Part shown: one piece after another, positions 24,165 to 33,085 of the stretch
Layout of the letters: the number at the start of each line of letters is the position of its first letter
Numbering within the stretch: position 1 is the stretch's first letter
Source: Microbacterium sp. W4I4
Lineage (GTDB): Bacteria > Actinomycetota > Actinomycetes > Actinomycetales > Microbacteriaceae
Length of the DNA stretch: 64,000 nucleotides
NCBI RefSeq assembly: GCF_030816235.1
Contig: NZ_JAUSXT010000001.1
Location: forward strand, 682,001-746,000
Reading direction: 5' to 3'
Made by a program: the position numbers and the translations under genes
The notes under the pieces: model-generated
Database searches by the model: none
Seen by the model: only the letters and a program-made list of their open reading frames with translations
What the model was told of the DNA's origin: nothing

Positions 24165-25535
24165 TCAGAAGGGCGCGAGGAGTGCTTCTGATGTCGCCGC
24201 CCACGGATCTGCCGGTCGATCGTCGGGATGATCGTCAGCGTGTCGCGTGTTGTCTGTGAACGTGACGGTGTTCTGCGGTGGTGGTCTGTCGATGTAGACG
24301 TGTCCGGTGGGACTGGTCCATTCCAGCAGCCCATCGCCGAGCTGGATGACATGCCAGGGCGAGTGGTGTTTGAGGACGTGATGTCGTCGGCACAGCGCGG
24401 CGAGGTTGTCATCGGCAGTCGGCCCGCCGGAAGCGGCGTCCTTCGTGTGATCAAGATCGGAGTCGCGGACGGGCATCCCGCATCCGGGGAACCGACAGCG
24501 TTGATCGCGCGCTCGCAGATGCCGTTTGAGTTCTTTCCCGGGCCGGTACCGGTCCACGGCGAGCATTGCCCCGCCGATCGGGTGGGTCAGCACGCGATCC
24601 CACCCGGATGCAGCACCTGCCAGCATCCGGGCCGTTTGCGGGTCGATCGGTGACCGGCCCTCCAGCTCCGCAGCCGGCGACTCGATGCCGGTAGCGCCCA
24701 TCAACGTCAGGGCCGGCACGGTCACGGTCACCTTCGCGACGATGGCGGAGAGCAGCCCATCCGGAGTGTCGTGCCCGGCCGGCGCACCGGTCAACAGCAG
24801 ATCCAACGCGAGATCGGCGCGCTTCTGCGCGAGCGTTCGCAGGTCGGCTGCGGCCTCTTCGCCGGGTTCGGAGTCGGTGCTCTGCTTCTGCGCAGCGGTG
24901 AGCGATTTCGCCGTCTGCGTGAGCCGGTCGAGTGCCCCGTGCACCAGGGCAGTCGGGCCGAAGACCCCCAATTCTGACATCCCATCCGGGTGCTCCTTCA
25001 CCCACACGGTCCGCGTCTCTCGCGCCTCCTGGTGTCGCTCGTCCAGCGAGCGTGCCTGGTACTGCTCGGCCAGGCGCTCCGCGATCGGCCGCAACCGGTT
25101 CGGCGATTCATCCTCCGCGAACTCCAGCACCCGTGCCGCGTACGCTGCGCGCGCGTCGGGATCGTCGATGTGCATCCCGGCATCGACGATCACCCGGGTG
25201 TGTCCGGCACTGATCCGCCCGGCACCCTGCGCCGCCCACACCGCTGGGAACCGGTCGACCTTGACCTCGGCATCCGCCATCCGCCGCTGCACCGTACGGT
25301 CACTGACGCGCAGCGCCGCTGCGAGCTCCGCCGCCACCGTCCGCAGCGTCAGCTCCGCCTCATCGGCATCGCCTTGCTGCTCGACCATCGACATCGCCAA
25401 CCGCGACGCCAGGGCCAGCACCCCGTCGCGGGCGGCCTGCATCGCATTGACGGACCGCTCCGCATCCCGCGCCATCTCAACCAGCGCGTCGAGCGACTTC
25501 ATCTGCTCGTCCGAGGCTGTCACCATGGCGTTCAT
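24165..25535 (-). CDS. DUF222 / HNH endonuclease domain protein (13E12-like)
   Basis: A 456-residue protein of the actinobacterial DUF222-HNH family, often multi-copy and related to the mycobacterial REP13E12 proteins. The N-terminal 300 residues form DUF222 (RVSDRTVQRRMADAEV, GRISAGHTRVIVDAGMHI). The C-terminal HNH nuclease has RCRFPGCGMPVRDSDLDHT, ASGGPTADDNLAALCRRHH and the final His pair, with the likely zinc Cys residues intact. Biological function is unclear and nuclease activity is usually only predicted. It follows a tRNA-Glu gene and its terminator. Confidence 0.9.
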   Translation of the reverse strand: MNAMVTASDEQMKSLDALVEMARDAERSVNAMQAARDGVLALASRLAMSMVEQQGDADEAELTLRTVAAELAAALRVSDRTVQRRMADAEVKVDRFPAVWAAQGAGRISAGHTRVIVDAGMHIDDPDARAAYAARVLEFAEDESPNRLRPIAERLAEQYQARSLDERHQEARETRTVWVKEHPDGMSELGVFGPTALVHGALDRLTQTAKSLTAAQKQSTDSEPGEEAAADLRTLAQKRADLALDLLLTGAPAGHDTPDGLLSAIVAKVTVTVPALTLMGATGIESPAAELEGRSPIDPQTARMLAGAASGWDRVLTHPIGGAMLAVDRYRPGKELKRHLRARDQRCRFPGCGMPVRDSDLDHTKDAASGGPTADDNLAALCRRHHVLKHHSPWHVIQLGDGLLEWTSPTGHVYIDRPPPQNTVTFTDNTRHADDHPDDRPADPWAATSEALLAPF

Positions 25536-25614
25536 AGAACAAGTATCCGAGTGGCCACCGACATTCGAACGCCTCTACGATGAAAATCGGGACCCGCCAG
25601 ATCACGAACGCACA

Positions 25615-25655
25615 ACGAAGAAGGTCCCCCGGACAATCCGGAGGACCTTCTTCGT
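25615..25655 (-). terminator. Terminator of tRNA-Glu copy 1
   Basis: Perfect 13-base arms ACGAAGAAGGTCC and GGACCTTCTTCGT, with an inner CCGGA/TCCGG pairing, immediately 3' of the tRNA. The downstream T content is low. Confidence 0.7.
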
Positions 25656-25660
25656 GTTGG

Positions 25661-25733
25661 TGACCCCAGCGGGATTCGAACCCGCGTTACCGCCGTGAGA
25701 GGGCAGCGTACTAGGCCGCTATACGATGGGGCC
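25661..25733 (-). tRNA. tRNA-Glu(CTC), copy 1
   Basis: A 73-base tRNA. The acceptor arms are GGCCCCA and TGGGGTC, with discriminator A. The anticodon loop CCTCTCA has anticodon CTC, and the T arm contains GGTTCGAATCC. CCA is encoded at 25658-25660. It is identical in sequence to the second copy at 27792. Confidence 0.95.
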
Positions 25734-25795
25734 GTCATTGCAACCGTTCAAGTATGCCATGACCACCAGGCCAGAACAAATCCGGCCGGGCCTGC

Positions 25796-26821
25796 TCAGC
25801 CGAGCATGTCCTTGACCATCGGGACGACCTTCTCGCCGTACAGACCGATGGACTGCATCATCGTCTCGTGGCTGATCTGGCTCTGGTCGTACTTGAAGTC
25901 GAACCGGTCGACCCGCAGCGTGCCCAGTGTCGCCACGATCTTGCGAGCCACGGTCTCGGGCGAGCCGACGTACAGCGCACCCGATTCGATCTCCCGCTCG
26001 AAATCGCCCACCGCGGGCGGTGCCCAACCGCGCTCCTCGCCCATGCGCGTGCGCATCGCGAGCCAGCCGTCGTGCGTGAGCCTGCGCGCTTCCTCGTCGG
26101 TGTCGGCGACCAGGCCCGGCGAGTGCACGGCCACCGGCTTGTGCTGCACCCCGAACTGGTCCTGGGCGCGATCGAACAGATCGATGTACGGCGCGAAGCG
26201 CGCGGCCGGTCCGCCGATGATCGCGAGGAACAGGCCGAAGTTGTAGCGTGCCGTACGCACGACGGAATCGGGGCTGCCGCCGACTCCCACCCAGGTGGGG
26301 ATCCCCCCGGCGGTCGTCGGGAACACCCGCTGATCCTCGAGCGCGGCACGGGTGCTGCCCTGCCAGGTGACCGGCTCCTCCTTCAGCAGGTGCGAGAGCA
26401 GGTCGAGCCGCTCCTCGAAGAGCTCCTCGTACTGACGCAGGTCGAACCCGAACAGCGGGAACGATTCGATGAACGACCCGCGACCGGCGACGATCTCGGC
26501 GCGGCCGTTCGAGACCGCGTCGAGTGTCGCGAAGCGCTCGAACACGCGCACGGGATCATCCGAACTGAGCACGGTCACAGCGGAGCCGAGGCGGATCCGT
26601 TCGGTGCGGGACGCTATCGCGGACAGCACCATCTCGGGGCTGGACACGGCGAAATCGGGGCGGTGGTGCTCCCCCACGCCGAAGAAGTCCAGACCGACCC
26701 CGTCGGCCAGGACAGCCTGGTCGATGATGTCGCGGATCACCTGGGGATGCGGGACCGGAGCCCCCGCGGCGTCATTGGTCACGCCGCCGAAGGTGTCGAG
26801 TCCGAATTCGATGTCGCTCAT
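25796..26821 (-). CDS. LLM-class flavin-dependent oxidoreductase
   Basis: A 341-residue luciferase-like monooxygenase using reduced FMN or F420. It begins SDIEFGLDTFGGV. It has the family GLDFFGVGEHHRPDF motif, LGSAVTVLSSDDPVRVFERFATLDAVSNGRAEIVAGRGSF, and a C-terminal YVGSPETVARKI block. The ATG at 26821 has only a weak ribosome binding site. Substrate is unknown. It lies with an SDR gene between the two identical tRNA-Glu genes. Confidence 0.9.
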   Translation of the reverse strand: MSDIEFGLDTFGGVTNDAAGAPVPHPQVIRDIIDQAVLADGVGLDFFGVGEHHRPDFAVSSPEMVLSAIASRTERIRLGSAVTVLSSDDPVRVFERFATLDAVSNGRAEIVAGRGSFIESFPLFGFDLRQYEELFEERLDLLSHLLKEEPVTWQGSTRAALEDQRVFPTTAGGIPTWVGVGGSPDSVVRTARYNFGLFLAIIGGPAARFAPYIDLFDRAQDQFGVQHKPVAVHSPGLVADTDEEARRLTHDGWLAMRTRMGEERGWAPPAVGDFEREIESGALYVGSPETVARKIVATLGTLRVDRFDFKYDQSQISHETMMQSIGLYGEKVVPMVKDMLG

Positions 26822-26849
26822 GACGGGGTCAACCTCGCATCCGACAATT

Positions 26850-27698
26850 TCATTCCTGCGAATGGATCTCGCGGAACGGCCGGACCATCTCCTCAGAACT
26901 GTCCCACAGCCGGCGGGCGAGGTCGACGTCATGCGCCTGGGGATTCGTCTTCGTGGAGATCCTCCGGGACTCGTAGTACCCACCGGGCACGAAGGTGAGG
27001 CCTGCACTGCCCTCTGCGAGCCAGACGAACTGGTCCGCACCCTTCTCGGGCGGAATCGTGAACAGCGTCCGGAACGGCCCGTGGTAGATCCGACGAAGGA
27101 GGTGATTCGTCTCGCCGGCGAAGCCGGTCGCGACCATTCCCGGGTGGAATGCGACGGCGGAGATCCCGTCGTCGCCGTGCCTGCGCTGCAGCTCCTCGGT
27201 GAAGAGGATGTTGGCGAGCTTGCCGTTGCCGTACGCCCTCAGCGGGCTGTACGCGTTCGCGTTCTGCAGATCGTCGATGTCGAATCGGGCGAACAGGCGG
27301 GCAGCCGCACTGGAGGTCTGGATCACGGTCGCGCCCGTCGCGGTGAGTGCGGGCATCAGCAGCTCGGTCAGCAGGAACGGGGCGAGATGGTTGACCTGGA
27401 ACGTGCGCTCGAACCCGTCGACGGTGAGCGTGCGATCGCCCATCATCCCGCCGGCGTTGTTGGCCAGCACATCGATGCGCGGGTGAGCGGCGAGCAGCGC
27501 ATCGGCGAGGCTGCGGACCTGCGACAGGTCTGCGAACTCCGCCAGATGCCAAGGCGTGCCGAGCTCGTCCGCGAGTGCCCGGGTCTTCTCTTGGGATCGA
27601 CCGACGATGACGACCTCATGGCCGTCGCGGCTCAGTCGACGTGCGGCCGCGGCGCCGATGCCTCCGCTTGCCCCCGTGATGATGACGGTCTTCGACAT
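26850..27698 (-). CDS. SDR family oxidoreductase (retinol dehydrogenase-like)
   Basis: A 282-residue short-chain dehydrogenase. It has a classical TGASGGIGAAAARRL cofactor loop, NNAGG at about residue 85, the catalytic Ser in QTSSAAA and the YGNGK Tyr-Lys pair. The FQVNHLAPFLLTELL block and PGMVATGF are typical of the retinol dehydrogenase/protochlorophyllide-like subgroup. The start has GGAGG upstream. It precedes the LLM gene by 28 bases on the same strand, so the two are probably co-transcribed. Confidence 0.9.
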   Translation of the reverse strand: MSKTVIITGASGGIGAAAARRLSRDGHEVVIVGRSQEKTRALADELGTPWHLAEFADLSQVRSLADALLAAHPRIDVLANNAGGMMGDRTLTVDGFERTFQVNHLAPFLLTELLMPALTATGATVIQTSSAAARLFARFDIDDLQNANAYSPLRAYGNGKLANILFTEELQRRHGDDGISAVAFHPGMVATGFAGETNHLLRRIYHGPFRTLFTIPPEKGADQFVWLAEGSAGLTFVPGGYYESRRISTKTNPQAHDVDLARRLWDSSEEMVRPFREIHSQE

Positions 27699-27751
27699 GA
27701 TGCCCTCCAGAACGATCGGACGATTTCGTCGAGCATCCCCAGCATGGATGA

Positions 27752-27783
27752 CGAAGGCCCTCCGATCTCTCGGAGGGCCTTCG
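27752..27783 (-). terminator. Terminator of tRNA-Glu copy 2
   Basis: Perfect 14-base arms CGAAGGCCCTCCGA and TCGGAGGGCCTTCG with a four-base loop, starting nine bases after the tRNA 3' end. Confidence 0.75.
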
Positions 27784-27791
27784 CGTGTCTG

Positions 27792-27864
27792 TGACCCCAG
27801 CGGGATTCGAACCCGCGTTACCGCCGTGAGAGGGCAGCGTACTAGGCCGCTATACGATGGGGCC
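27792..27864 (-). tRNA. tRNA-Glu(CTC), copy 2
   Basis: Identical in all 73 bases to the copy at 25661, with anticodon CTC. The 3' CCA is not encoded here (the following bases are CAG). A short GGCCC/GGGCC dyad lies just upstream, absent from copy 1. Confidence 0.95.
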
Positions 27865-28031
27865 GTCCGGCCCGTGAGGGCCGTTCAGGCAACCGTGCAA
27901 GTCTGCCATGGCGCCTCCCGCGCGTCCAAATCAGCGCCGCCCCGACGCACAGATGGGCGTGTCGCAGCCGGGAGGATCCACGTCGCGTCACGGAACTTGT
28001 CGCACATGGGCCGGAGGTGTTGAATCTGCTC

Positions 28032-28670
28032 ATGCGTCTCACCAAGTTCGAACATGCCGCACTCCGCCTCGACCACGACGGGCAGACCCTCATCATCGAT
28101 CCCGGGGCGTTCACAGCCCCTGTGGATGACCTCGCGGCCCTCACCGCAGTCGTCATCACCCACGAGCACCCCGACCACTGGACTCCTGCACACCTCGACC
28201 GGCTGCGCAGCGCGGCACCGGGCGTGCCGATCTTCGCGCCGTCAGGCGTGGCCGCCGCAGCCGAGGGGTATGACATCACCGTCGTCGCTCCCGGCGACAC
28301 CGTCACCGCCGGCGCCTTCACGCTGCGCTTCTTCGGCGGCATCCACGCCGTGATCCACTCCTCTCTGCCGACCGTCGAGAACGTCGGAGTGCTCGTCAAC
28401 GACGAGCTGTACTACCCCGGCGACTCGTATGCCGTGCCCGAGGGCGTGCAGGTGAGCACGCTCGCCGCGCCGATGGGCGCCCCGTGGCTGAAGGTCGGCG
28501 ACGCGATGGACTTCGTCCTCGAGATCGCCCCTGCGCAGGCGTTCGGCACGCACGACGTGCCCCTGTCGGAGATCGGGCGCACGATGCATCAGCAGCGCCT
28601 GCAGTGGGCCACCGAGCAGGGCGGCGGTCAGTACTTCGACCTCAGGGTCGGCGACTCCATCGACCTCTGA
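28032..28670 (+). CDS. MBL-fold metallo-hydrolase
   Basis: A 212-residue metallo-beta-lactamase-fold protein of the UlaG-like group. It has the zinc motif THEHPDHW (HxHxDH) around residues 45-52, a preceding LIIDPGAF strand, and a later GIHAVI and GDSYAVP (Asp ligand). The ATG at 28032 starts MRLTKFEHA, matching family N-termini. A GGAGGT lies 13 bases upstream, rather far, and an in-frame GTG at 28017 overlaps it. The substrate is unknown. It is convergent with pepN. Confidence 0.85.
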   Translation: MRLTKFEHAALRLDHDGQTLIIDPGAFTAPVDDLAALTAVVITHEHPDHWTPAHLDRLRSAAPGVPIFAPSGVAAAAEGYDITVVAPGDTVTAGAFTLRFFGGIHAVIHSSLPTVENVGVLVNDELYYPGDSYAVPEGVQVSTLAAPMGAPWLKVGDAMDFVLEIAPAQAFGTHDVPLSEIGRTMHQQRLQWATEQGGGQYFDLRVGDSIDL

Positions 28671-28686
28671 GCATCGTGGGGGCTGC

Positions 28687-31197
28687 TCAGCCGTGCTGAG
28701 CGGCCCTCACCCTCAGGTCGCGGGCGAGGTCGTCACGGGACTCGATCACCAGGCGCCGCAGGGCACCGGGGGCATCCGTGTTCTGCTCGAGCCAGGCATC
28801 GGCATGGCTGGTCGTCGGCGATGCCGGGAACAGTCCCACGACGAGACGCTGCGCCAGCTCGATGCTGCGATCCGACCACACCTCGCGGATGCGCTCGTAG
28901 TACTCCTCGTCGAACGAGGCGATGAGGTCGCGTCGACCGCCCGCGCGGAAGCCGCCGATCGTGGCATCCAGGTGGTCGTTGGTGAGCGACCGGTCGTTCC
29001 ATGCCGCCTCCCACGCGGCAGCGCGCGTCACGGCTTCCGGCAGGGATGCCAGCGCTCGGATCTCGGCGGTGCGCCCGGTCGCGGTGTCGTCCTTCGCGCG
29101 TTCGGCGATGATCTCCGTGACGGTCGCGTGGCCGGTGGTCGCGAGCGCGGTCAGCATCATCCAACGCAGGTCGGCGTCCACGGGCAGTCCGCGTGGTGCG
29201 CGGTCCTCGAGGATGTTGTGCACCTCGTCGGCATGGACGACGCTGAACCCGGATGCCGCCGCGAACGCACGGGCCCAGGCCAGCTGCGCGTCACTGCCCG
29301 CATCGGCGGACTGCAGCGCCGACCAGGTGGAGTCGGCCCAGGCACGACTCTGCCCCTCGCGCGACTCGTCGGCGACGTAGTGGCGCACGGCGAAGGCGGC
29401 GTTCGCGAGCACGGCGGTGAGCAGCGCGACGTTCGGCTCGGCCGGGGCGTGCCGCCGGACGATGTCGAGATACCGTTCTGCGCCGAGCTCGCCGTCTCGT
29501 GTCGCGTTCCACAACGATGACCACACCAGTCCGCGCACGAGGTCATCCTCGAGCGTGGACAGCGACTCGGTCACGGTCGTCAGGGAGCGCTCGTCGAGCC
29601 GAGCCTTGGCGTAGGTGAGGTCGTCATCGTTGAGAAGCACCAGGTCGGCATCCGGGATCTCGACAGAGGTGCGCTCGTCGTGGATGCTCAGCTCGATGCG
29701 CTCGCGCAGCGCGAGTCCGCCGTCGTGCCGGTCGTACAGGCCCACGCGCAGGCGATGCGGCCTTGGGCCGGCGGTACCGCCGTCCTGGACGATGACGCGG
29801 CCGCCATCGGCATCCGCGTCCAGCCACAGCGTCGCGACCCCGCTGGTCTCCAGCCAGGCGCGCGACCAGGCGCGCAGGTCCTGTCCGGAGACCTCCTCGA
29901 GTTCGTCGAGCAGATCGCCGAGCGTGGTGTTGCCGAAGGCGTGCGCGGCGAAGTAGCGCCGGGCGCCCTCGAAGAACGCCTCCTCGCCGACGAAGGCGAC
30001 CAGCTGCTTGAGGACGGCGGCACCCTTGGCGTAGGTGATGCCGTCGAAGTTCAGCTTGGCGGCCTCGAGGTCGGGGATGTCCGCGACGATCGGGTGAGTC
30101 GTGGGCAGCTGATCCTGCCGGTACGCCCAGGTCTTGCGGCTGTTCGCGAAGCGCGCCCAGGCGTCGGTGAACCGGGTCGCCGCAGCGGACGCGTGCGTGC
30201 CCATGTAATCGGCGAACGACTCCTTCAGCCACAGGTCGTCCCACCAGCGCATGGTGACGAGATCGCCGAACCACATGTGGGCCATCTCATGAAGGATCGT
30301 GTTGGCCCGTCCGCCGCGCTGCGCGTCGGTCGCCGCTCCGCGGTTGATGTACGTCTCGGTGAAGGTGACCAGACCCGGGTTCTCCATGGCTCCGAGGTTG
30401 TACTCGGGGACGAAGATCTGGTCGTACTTGCCCCAGGGGTACGGGTACGCGAACGCGTCGCTGAAGAAGTCGAGCCCCTGCGTGGTCACCTCGATTATCT
30501 CGTCGGCCTCGAGGTGCTCGGCCAGTGACGCGCGGCACAGCACGCCGAGTTCGATGCGCTGCTCGCCTCGCGACCATTCCCCGTCGATGCGCGCATAGGC
30601 GCCGGCGGCGACCGCGGTGATGTAGCTGGAGATCGGCAGGGTGGGGGCGAACTCCACCCGCTGCATGCCGATTCCCTCGTGCACCCGCTCGGGCGACTGG
30701 TTGGAGAGCACGTGCCAGCCGGCGGGCACCGTGACGTCGAAGGTGTAGGCGGCCTTCATGTCGGGCTGCTCGAAGCAGGCCATCACCCGGCGCGAGTCGG
30801 CCGGCTCGTACTGGGTGTACAGGTAGGTCTCGCCGTCGACGGGATCGTGGAAGCGGTGCATGCCCTCGCCGGAGCGACTGTATGCGGCGACGGCCTCGAC
30901 GCGGACCTCGTTCTGCTCGGCCAGCTCATCGAGGAGGATGCGCGCACCGTCCCAGCGGACGTCCTGCTCCTCGCCGTTCACGACCACGCGTGACACGCTG
31001 TCGCCGATGAAGTCGATCCACGTGTCGGGCGTCGTCGCGTCGAACGTCAGCGTCGTGATGCTCGGGAATCCCGACCGCGCCCGCTCCGGCGCACCGGTGA
31101 GATCCAGCTCGACGCGGATGCTGTGCACGGTGACGTGCGCGGCCCGCTCGGCAGTCTCTTCACGGCTCAGGTTCGCGGTCGCGTTCGCAGAAGTCAT
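28687..31197 (-). CDS. pepN: Aminopeptidase N (M1 family)
   Basis: A zinc aminopeptidase that trims N-terminal residues from peptides, cytoplasmic in actinobacteria. The 836-residue protein carries the substrate-binding GAMEN motif near residue 267. The zinc motif HEMAHMWFGD sits near 303, with the second Glu in WLKESFADY, and the catalytic Tyr lies further on in the M1 fold. The C-terminal ERAP1-like helical domain ends in RVRAAQHG. Length matches actinobacterial PepN. Confidence 0.96.
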   Translation of the reverse strand: MTSANATANLSREETAERAAHVTVHSIRVELDLTGAPERARSGFPSITTLTFDATTPDTWIDFIGDSVSRVVVNGEEQDVRWDGARILLDELAEQNEVRVEAVAAYSRSGEGMHRFHDPVDGETYLYTQYEPADSRRVMACFEQPDMKAAYTFDVTVPAGWHVLSNQSPERVHEGIGMQRVEFAPTLPISSYITAVAAGAYARIDGEWSRGEQRIELGVLCRASLAEHLEADEIIEVTTQGLDFFSDAFAYPYPWGKYDQIFVPEYNLGAMENPGLVTFTETYINRGAATDAQRGGRANTILHEMAHMWFGDLVTMRWWDDLWLKESFADYMGTHASAAATRFTDAWARFANSRKTWAYRQDQLPTTHPIVADIPDLEAAKLNFDGITYAKGAAVLKQLVAFVGEEAFFEGARRYFAAHAFGNTTLGDLLDELEEVSGQDLRAWSRAWLETSGVATLWLDADADGGRVIVQDGGTAGPRPHRLRVGLYDRHDGGLALRERIELSIHDERTSVEIPDADLVLLNDDDLTYAKARLDERSLTTVTESLSTLEDDLVRGLVWSSLWNATRDGELGAERYLDIVRRHAPAEPNVALLTAVLANAAFAVRHYVADESREGQSRAWADSTWSALQSADAGSDAQLAWARAFAAASGFSVVHADEVHNILEDRAPRGLPVDADLRWMMLTALATTGHATVTEIIAERAKDDTATGRTAEIRALASLPEAVTRAAAWEAAWNDRSLTNDHLDATIGGFRAGGRRDLIASFDEEYYERIREVWSDRSIELAQRLVVGLFPASPTTSHADAWLEQNTDAPGALRRLVIESRDDLARDLRVRAAQHG

Positions 31198-31247
31198 TGC
31201 TCCATCGTGTCACGTCGCTCGCGCCGTCGCAGGCGATTCCGGGACCC

Positions 31248-32450
31248 TCAGCGCCCTCCGGCGGTCGCCACAGGGGACGGCGCCTTGGCGAGAGCCTGCT
31301 CGAGGTCGGCGAGCAGATCCTCGACGCTCTCCAGGCCGATCGAGAGCCGCACGATGTCCGCCCCGGGTCGCGCTTCGGGAGCGACGGGCCGGTGCGTGAG
31401 GGCTGCGGGATGCTGGATGAGCGAGTCCACTCCCCCGAGCGAGACGGCATGGGTGAACAGGCGGACGGCACCGGTGAGGGCCTCGGCGGCCGCATATCCC
31501 CCGGCCAGGCGGATGGCGATCATCGCCCCGCCTCCGCGCATTTGCCGACCGACGATGCCGCGCACGTCGTCGAGCTCGGGGTAGAACACCTCGGCGACGG
31601 CGGGGTTGTCCTGCAGCTTCGCGATCATGGCGCGCGCGTTCGCCTGCTGCGCCTGCAGGCGAACCGGCAGCGTGGCGAGCCCGCGGTGCAGCAGGTAGGC
31701 GCCCAGCGGGTGCAGCAGTGCCCCCGTGATGGCGCGGACGCGCCGCAGCGCCTGCGCGGTCTCCTCGGAGCAGGCGATGACACCGGCGATCACGTCGCCG
31801 TGCCCGCCGATGTACTTTGTCGCGCTGTGCAGCGACATCGCGGCCCCGAGGTCGAGCGGGTTCTGCAGCAGTGGGGTGGCGAAGGTGTTGTCGACCATGA
31901 CCGGCACGCCCTGTGCCTGCGCGACGACCGCCGCGATGTCGACGAGGTCGAGGGTGGGGTTCGCCGGCGTCTCGAGCACGATCAGCCCGGTGTCGGGACG
32001 GATGCTGTCGCCCACCTCGTGCTCGTGGCAGAAGGTGACCTCCGCGCCGAGGAGGCCCGAGTCCAGCAGGTGGTCGGTGCCGCCGTACAGCGGGCGGACC
32101 GCGACGATGTGATGCTTTCCGGCTCCCGTGGTGTGCGAGAGGATCGCCGCGGTCGTCGCGGCCATGCCGGAGCTGAATGCGACCGCCGCGTCGGCGTGCT
32201 CGAGCTCGGCCAGCGCGTCTTCGAAGCGGGCGACCGTGGGGTTCCACAGCCGGGCGTACACATTGCCGCCATCGGCCAGCGGGTGCCCGCCGTTCGCCAT
32301 CGACTCGTACGAGTCGCCGCCGTGCAGGATGTCGGGCAGCGGGTTCGTCGATGACAGATCGATCGGGGCGGCATGCACCCCCATCGCGGCGAAATCGGAG
32401 CGTCCGGCGTGGACGGCGACGGTGTCGGGATGCAGCGGCAGGTCAGACAT
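31248..32450 (-). CDS. Cys/Met metabolism PLP-dependent enzyme (gamma-lyase-like)
   Basis: A 400-residue fold-type I PLP enzyme of the cystathionine gamma-synthase/gamma-lyase family. It has the VYARLWNPTVARFEDALAEL block, FSSGMAATTAAI, VRPLYGGTDHLL, VMVDNTFATPLLQNPL and the PLP-lysine motif SLHSATKYIGGHGD. It resembles methionine gamma-lyase or cystathionine gamma-lyase; the reaction cannot be settled by eye. The ATG at 32450 is preferred over an upstream GTG-type extension. It is divergent from an Lrp/AsnC gene with a perfect palindrome between them. Confidence 0.88.
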   Translation of the reverse strand: MSDLPLHPDTVAVHAGRSDFAAMGVHAAPIDLSSTNPLPDILHGGDSYESMANGGHPLADGGNVYARLWNPTVARFEDALAELEHADAAVAFSSGMAATTAAILSHTTGAGKHHIVAVRPLYGGTDHLLDSGLLGAEVTFCHEHEVGDSIRPDTGLIVLETPANPTLDLVDIAAVVAQAQGVPVMVDNTFATPLLQNPLDLGAAMSLHSATKYIGGHGDVIAGVIACSEETAQALRRVRAITGALLHPLGAYLLHRGLATLPVRLQAQQANARAMIAKLQDNPAVAEVFYPELDDVRGIVGRQMRGGGAMIAIRLAGGYAAAEALTGAVRLFTHAVSLGGVDSLIQHPAALTHRPVAPEARPGADIVRLSIGLESVEDLLADLEQALAKAPSPVATAGGR

Positions 32451-32521
32451 GACACCAGGATGCTCCCTGCAGCGGACACCTGCCACCATCGTTGTTCACC
32501 ATTCGGTCGAGCGCGGGCATA

Positions 32522-32540
32522 TGTTGTTCTGAGAACAACA
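32522..32540. promoter_or_regulatory. Probable Lrp-type operator palindrome
   Basis: TGTTGTTCTGAGAACAACA is a perfect 9+1+9 dyad in the divergent intergenic region. A further half-site GTTGTTC lies at 32491-32497. The position suits autoregulation of the Lrp gene and control of the PLP-enzyme gene. Confidence 0.6.
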
Positions 32541-32564
32541 GCATCGACTCATCGGGAGCAGGAA

Positions 32565-33059
32565 TTGGCAGCAGCGCACACCGCCACTGGGCACTCCGCC
32601 GCGGCGGACGAACTCGACCTGCGCATCCTCGCCGCGCTGACCGCGCAGCCGGACGCCCCCGTCAAGCAGCTCGCGGCCGGGCTCGGCATCCCGGCCTCGA
32701 CCTGCGCCTTCCGGCTGCGTGCACTGCGCTCGCGCGGCGTGATCACGGGCCTGCACGTGGTCATCGATCCGGCCGCGCTGGGAGCCACCGTCCAGGCGAT
32801 GATCCGGGTGCGCCTGGCGAACCACAGCAAGAGCGGGGTCGATGCACTGTTCGACGCGCTCGTCGCCACGCCGGGGGTCCTGCAGGTGTTCCACATCGCC
32901 GGCGCCGATGACTTCATCGTGCATGTGGCCGTGACCGATGCCACCGCGCTGCGCGACATCGTGCTCGAGCACATCACCGTGCACGATGTGGTGCGGGCGA
33001 CGGAGACGCAGCTGGTCTTCGAACGCCGCGAGGGCGTCGGAATGCTCCCGAGGGCCTGA
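32565..33059 (+). CDS. Lrp/AsnC family transcriptional regulator
   Basis: A 164-residue regulator. The N-terminal helix-turn-helix (DELDLRILAALTAQPDAPVK, LAAGLGIPASTCAFRLRALRSRGVI) is followed by a C-terminal RAM (ligand-binding, oligomerising) domain with GADDFIVHVAV. The TTG at 32565 has GGGAG six bases upstream and is the only well-placed start. The divergent PLP enzyme acts on sulfur amino acids, so the effector may be methionine, cysteine or a related amino acid. A 19-base palindrome between the genes is the likely operator. Confidence 0.9.
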   Translation: MAAAHTATGHSAAADELDLRILAALTAQPDAPVKQLAAGLGIPASTCAFRLRALRSRGVITGLHVVIDPAALGATVQAMIRVRLANHSKSGVDALFDALVATPGVLQVFHIAGADDFIVHVAVTDATALRDIVLEHITVHDVVRATETQLVFERREGVGMLPRA

Positions 33060-33085
33060 CGCCGATCCGGCTCAGAGCGTGAGAC

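Noticed and set aside
24165..25535. Homing endonuclease or intein.
   Set aside because: The protein is a complete DUF222/HNH protein with its own start, not inserted in another gene.
25660..27867. Prophage or integrative element between the duplicated tRNA genes.
   Set aside because: No integrase, phage genes or other mobility functions lie between the copies; only two ordinary oxidoreductases.
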